A stretch of DNA of 8,369 nt from Microcaldota archaeon (GTDB lineage Archaea > Micrarchaeota > Micrarchaeia > Micrarchaeales > CABMGC01), in NCBI GenBank assembly GCA_021791075.1, contig JAJYXH010000064.1, positions 1 through 8,369 on the forward strand, in the 5' to 3' direction. The position numbers and the translations under genes were made by a program. Position 1 is the first letter of the stretch. Each line of letters starts with the position of its first letter. Shown here in pieces: positions 6,543 to 8,369 of the stretch. The notes beneath the pieces are model-generated. The model worked only from the letters and a program-made list of their open reading frames with translations. It was not told where the DNA came from and made no database searches.

Positions 6543-7016
6543 GTGACGAACATGGAATCAAAAAAGGATCTGAGGAAACTAATTGCCGGATATCTTAAAG
6601 AGGCAACGGTGATGCAACTGGCAACATCCGTGGACAACAGACCGTGGGCATGCACGGTGAATTTTGCCGCTGACAAAGACCTCAACCTGTACTGGATGTC
6701 CTCGATAAACAGGCGACACTCAAGGGAGATTATGAGGAACAGCAGGGTTGCGGGTGCAATAGTGGTGTCTAAAGCGCCACACCATAGGCCCCAAGGGATA
6801 CAGTTCGAGGGAACTGCCGAAGTACTGACAAGGAAGGCAGACATAGCGATGTGCATGTTTCTCTTCGCAGGCAAAGTCCTTCCAAAACAGGCACTGTTGG
6901 CGTTTCTCAAGTCACGGGAGCAGCCACACAAGTTCTACAGGGTCAAGCCGACTTCGTACGTCATCTTTGACACGGTCAATTTTCCGGACAACGCATGGCA
7001 GGAGCTTGACTTATGA
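6543..7016 (+). CDS. PNPOx-like FMN-binding split-barrel protein (paralogue 2)
   Basis: This 157-residue protein is the last gene of the sdh-fum operon. It has the PNPOx-like split-barrel fold: PWACTVNFAADKDLNLYW (34-51), then SINRRHSREI (54-63) and GIQFEGTAEV (85-94). These line up with VWAATVSYV, DSRHAENI and GIQAEGEAEL of the protein at 1368-1892, so the two are distant paralogues. It lacks the Pro/Tyr-rich and Gly-rich C-terminal sections of paralogue 1 and ends soon after the last strand. Two starts are possible: GTG 6543 has GGGAAG (6532-6537) five bases upstream and one base of spacing after the fumarase stop; ATG 6552 has no ribosome site of its own and gives 154 residues. I prefer GTG. 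Its cofactor and substrate are unknown. Co-transcription with a flavoenzyme operon hints at flavin or redox-related work but does not show it. Confidence 0.83.
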   Translation: MTNMESKKDLRKLIAGYLKEATVMQLATSVDNRPWACTVNFAADKDLNLYWMSSINRRHSREIMRNSRVAGAIVVSKAPHHRPQGIQFEGTAEVLTRKADIAMCMFLFAGKVLPKQALLAFLKSREQPHKFYRVKPTSYVIFDTVNFPDNAWQELDL

Positions 7017-7020
7017 CCCT

Positions 7021-7038
7021 ATTATTTTTGATTTCTTA
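7021..7038 (+). terminator. T-rich terminator candidate for the sdh-fum operon
   Basis: ATTATTTTTGATTTCTTA starts five bases after the final stop codon of the operon. Archaeal RNA polymerase often terminates at T-rich tracts without a hairpin. The tract overlaps the 3' end of the convergent DAHP synthase gene, where it encodes its last codons on the other strand, so the composition may partly reflect Lys/Asn codons there. Confidence 0.4.
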
Positions 7039-8104
7039 TCAGCGGTGCGAGCTCCTTGTATGCCCCTCTTATCAGTTCTTCGGTCTGCTCCCAACCGATG
7101 CAGGCGTCGGTTATCGATACCCCGTATTTGAGCCTCTTTGGATTCCCCTCATCCTGCCTTCCTTCGTTGATGTTTGACTCGAGCATTAACCCCACTATAC
7201 CCGTGTTTCCATCAGCAATCTGCCTGATTGCGTCCATGAAAACTATCGACTGCCTCTTGTAGTCCTTGTTGGAATTTCCATGGCTGCAGTCGATTACGAG
7301 GCGATCGCTGAGCCCCCGTTCCCTCAGCATCTTCTGCGCCTTTTTCACACTCTCAGAATCGTAATTAGGTCCGCTGGCACCTCCCCTGAGGACTATGTGC
7401 GTGTACTTGTTGCCCTGGGTAGGAAGACTCGATGCTCTGCCCTCTTCGTCGATCCCTATGAACCACTGCGGCTGGCCTGCCGCTACGACTGCGTCGATTG
7501 CAACCTGGACGTTTCCCTCTGTGCTATTCTTGAATCCGACCGGCATTGAGAGACCTGAGGCCATCTGGCGATGCGAAGGAGACTGTACCGTCCTTGCTCC
7601 GATTCCTGCCCATGATACAAGGTCGCCGATATATTGTGGTATGAATGACTCAAGGAATTCGGTTGCTGAAGGCAGTCCGAGCTTTGCATTGTGCAGAAGC
7701 AACTGCCTCGCTATTCTGAGGCCGTCGTTTATGTTTCCTTTGCCGTCGAGATACGGATCGGTTATGAGGCCCTTCCAGCCGACCGTCGTCCTCGGCTTCT
7801 CGAAATATACTCTTTGGACAAATACGAAAACATCGTCAAGCTCCTTGCTAAGGCTATCTAACCTGGTCGCATAGTCCCTGTGCTCCTTTGGATCGCGCGT
7901 TGAGCAGGGTCCGGCAATGAGGATGACCCTGTTGTCTTTTCCCCTTAGGATATCCCTGATCTCCTTCCTGCCGCGCTTTACCGTATTCTGGGCCTTTTCA
8001 GTCAAGGCCATGCCAGGCTCGGACTTCAGTTCGGCAGGACTCACCATATGGGTGTATTCGACGATATTCCTGTCCACTATCCTCCGTGATTTTTCAATTG
8101 CCAT
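7022..8104 (-). CDS. aroG: 3-deoxy-7-phosphoheptulonate (DAHP) synthase, type I-alpha (AroF/G/H-like)
   Basis: This enzyme condenses phosphoenolpyruvate with erythrose 4-phosphate, the first step of the shikimate pathway to aromatic amino acids; it is cytoplasmic. At 360 residues it matches the E. coli AroF/G/H length, including the N-terminal extension. Motifs seen are GPCSTRDP (65-72), KPRTTVGWKGL (103-113), NDGLRIAR (126-133), IGARTVQS (168-175), GFKNSTEG (190-197), VLRGG (238-242) and ITDACIGWE (331-339). Metal ligands by alignment with AroG are Cys67, His275, Glu309 and Asp333, all present. IGARTVQS replaces the usual GARTTES, an uncommon variant. Many archaea use a short type I-beta enzyme or lack DAHP synthase, so this long bacterial-type form suggests transfer. 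An in-frame TAG lies immediately before the ATG, fixing the start; no good ribosome site is visible. It is convergent with the TCA operon. The effector amino acid cannot be told. Confidence 0.96.
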   Translation of the reverse strand: MAIEKSRRIVDRNIVEYTHMVSPAELKSEPGMALTEKAQNTVKRGRKEIRDILRGKDNRVILIAGPCSTRDPKEHRDYATRLDSLSKELDDVFVFVQRVYFEKPRTTVGWKGLITDPYLDGKGNINDGLRIARQLLLHNAKLGLPSATEFLESFIPQYIGDLVSWAGIGARTVQSPSHRQMASGLSMPVGFKNSTEGNVQVAIDAVVAAGQPQWFIGIDEEGRASSLPTQGNKYTHIVLRGGASGPNYDSESVKKAQKMLRERGLSDRLVIDCSHGNSNKDYKRQSIVFMDAIRQIADGNTGIVGLMLESNINEGRQDEGNPKRLKYGVSITDACIGWEQTEELIRGAYKELAPLIRNQK

Positions 8105-8118
8105 CTATGACACGCTTC

Positions 8119-8148
8119 TTAGCGCGCAGTGCTGCTGCCTGCGCACAT
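8119..8148 (-). other. Possible leader uORF and hairpin upstream of DAHP synthase
   Basis: The predicted leader of about 55 bases between the TATA box and the ATG contains a 9-codon ORF (MCAGSSTAR, ATG at 8148, stop TAA ending at 8119). Within it GCGCAG and CTGCGC (plus-strand coordinates 8124-8129 and 8139-8144) form a perfect 6-bp stem around a 9-base loop with a CAG/CTG repeat feel. The peptide has no Phe, Tyr or Trp, so classical aromatic attenuation is not supported. It may be chance; it is listed because most promoters here leave no leader at all. Confidence 0.25.
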
Positions 8149-8181
8149 CGGATTTTGCAAGAGTAATCTTGTGCGATCCCC

Positions 8182-8189
8182 TATATATA
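8182..8189 (-). promoter_or_regulatory. TATA box of DAHP synthase gene
   Basis: TATATATA lies inside the palindrome CTATATATAG (8181-8190); on the minus strand it is preceded by ACAAAAATC, which can serve as a BRE. Because it is palindromic, direction comes from context: the BRE-like A run and the gene both lie on the minus strand. Predicted start near 8159, about 55 bases before the ATG at 8104, longer than the other leaders in this window. Confidence 0.6.
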
Positions 8190-8226
8190 GATTTTTGTGG
8201 GAATCGGAATTTGTATTGTACGGAAT

Positions 8227-8369
8227 TCACGTAGATGCCTTTTTCCTTCGGGATTGTCCGAGGTGCATATCCCTTAGAAAGTTCAGGGCCATGCTGTCCT
8301 CCTCTGCGCTTAGCGGACCGTGCTCCTCCATTGAAGTGGATAGTATATTCCGCACCTTGGAGCTCTTCT
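8227..8369 (-). CDS. 3' end of an unidentified minus-strand gene (partial)
   Basis: A minus-strand frame enters at the window edge and runs 46 codons to a TGA ending at 8227. The segment is hydrophilic and probably helical: an acidic part (MEEHGPLSAEED) is followed by ALNFLRDMH and a basic tail (SRRKKAST). Codon use (AGG, AGC, GAG, ATA, CTA) matches the genes in this window, and the sequence turns AT-rich right after the stop, where the DAHP synthase promoter sits. Another minus frame (8105-8368) is also open but has less typical codons and would run through that promoter. I do not recognise the protein. It is the gene upstream of DAHP synthase on the same strand, separated by a promoter, so it is probably not in the same transcript. 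Confidence 0.4.
   Translation of the reverse strand, partial: KSSKVRNILSTSMEEHGPLSAEEDSMALNFLRDMHLGQSRRKKAST

Noticed and set aside
6179..6931. 250-residue minus-strand ORF opposite the fumarase end and PNPOx-like gene
   Set aside because: It spans two clear plus-strand genes and a junction between them; no promoter or recognisable domain.
7395..7874. 159-residue plus-strand ORF
   Set aside because: Antisense to DAHP synthase, which has all catalytic motifs.
8105..8368. Second open minus-strand frame of about 88 codons entering from the window edge
   Set aside because: Its codon use is less typical than the overlapping frame that ends at 8227, and it would run through the TATA box and leader of DAHP synthase.
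1..8369. CRISPR array, tRNA, rRNA, insertion sequence or attachment site
   Set aside because: I found no spaced direct repeats, cloverleaf signature, transposase motif or terminal inverted repeats; the window is filled with ordinary chromosomal genes.

Overview
The window looks like chromosomal DNA of an archaeon. Most TATA-like elements lie about 25 bases from a start codon, as expected for leaderless or short-leader transcripts, and genes inside the operon use short GGTGAT/GAGG-type ribosome sites instead. Arg codons AGG/AGA and Ile codon ATA are frequent, and the first gene is an archaeal-style VirB11/CpaF-like secretion ATPase. A small acid-mine or DPANN-type (Micrarchaeota/ARMAN-like) archaeon with a partial TCA cycle is a possible source, but that is a guess from gene content, not something the sequence proves.

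Layout. Positions 1-1304 (minus) hold most of a type II/IV secretion-system ATPase whose C-terminal end runs off the window. Positions 1368-1892 (minus) hold a small FMN-binding split-barrel (PNPOx-like) protein. A 94-base divergent promoter region (1893-1986) separates it from a compact plus-strand operon at 1987-7016. The operon encodes the SdhA/FrdA flavoprotein, a 3-helix membrane anchor (SdhC), an unusual SdhB iron-sulfur subunit carrying its own two-helix membrane hairpin, a class II fumarase/aspartase-family lyase, and a second PNPOx-like protein. The first four genes overlap or lie within 8 bases of one another. Convergent to the operon, with 5 bases between stop codons, is a minus-strand type I-alpha (AroF/G/H-type) DAHP synthase (7022-8104) with its own TATA box, a roughly 55-base leader and a small hairpin/uORF. 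The last 143 bases hold what looks like the 3' end of an unidentified minus-strand gene. No stretch of 300 bases or more lacks a gene.

How the genes work together. SdhA, SdhB and the membrane parts form a succinate:quinone oxidoreductase (or fumarate reductase), and the lyase beside it would interconvert fumarate and malate. The operon is thus a two-step TCA module (succinate-fumarate-malate) that feeds electrons to, or takes them from, the quinone pool. The two small flavin-fold proteins on either side of this module are related to each other; their function is unknown. DAHP synthase starts the shikimate pathway and is transcribed separately.

Most notable points: (1) the second membrane anchor appears to be fused to the N-terminus of SdhB, giving an inferred 3+2 helix anchor; (2) the membrane portion contains a single histidine, so a bis-His haem b is unlikely; (3) a bacterial-type DAHP synthase sits in an archaeal setting. 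I saw no mobile element, CRISPR array, tRNA or rRNA. Nothing here amounts to a wholly new system; the unusual SQR architecture is the best candidate for follow-up.
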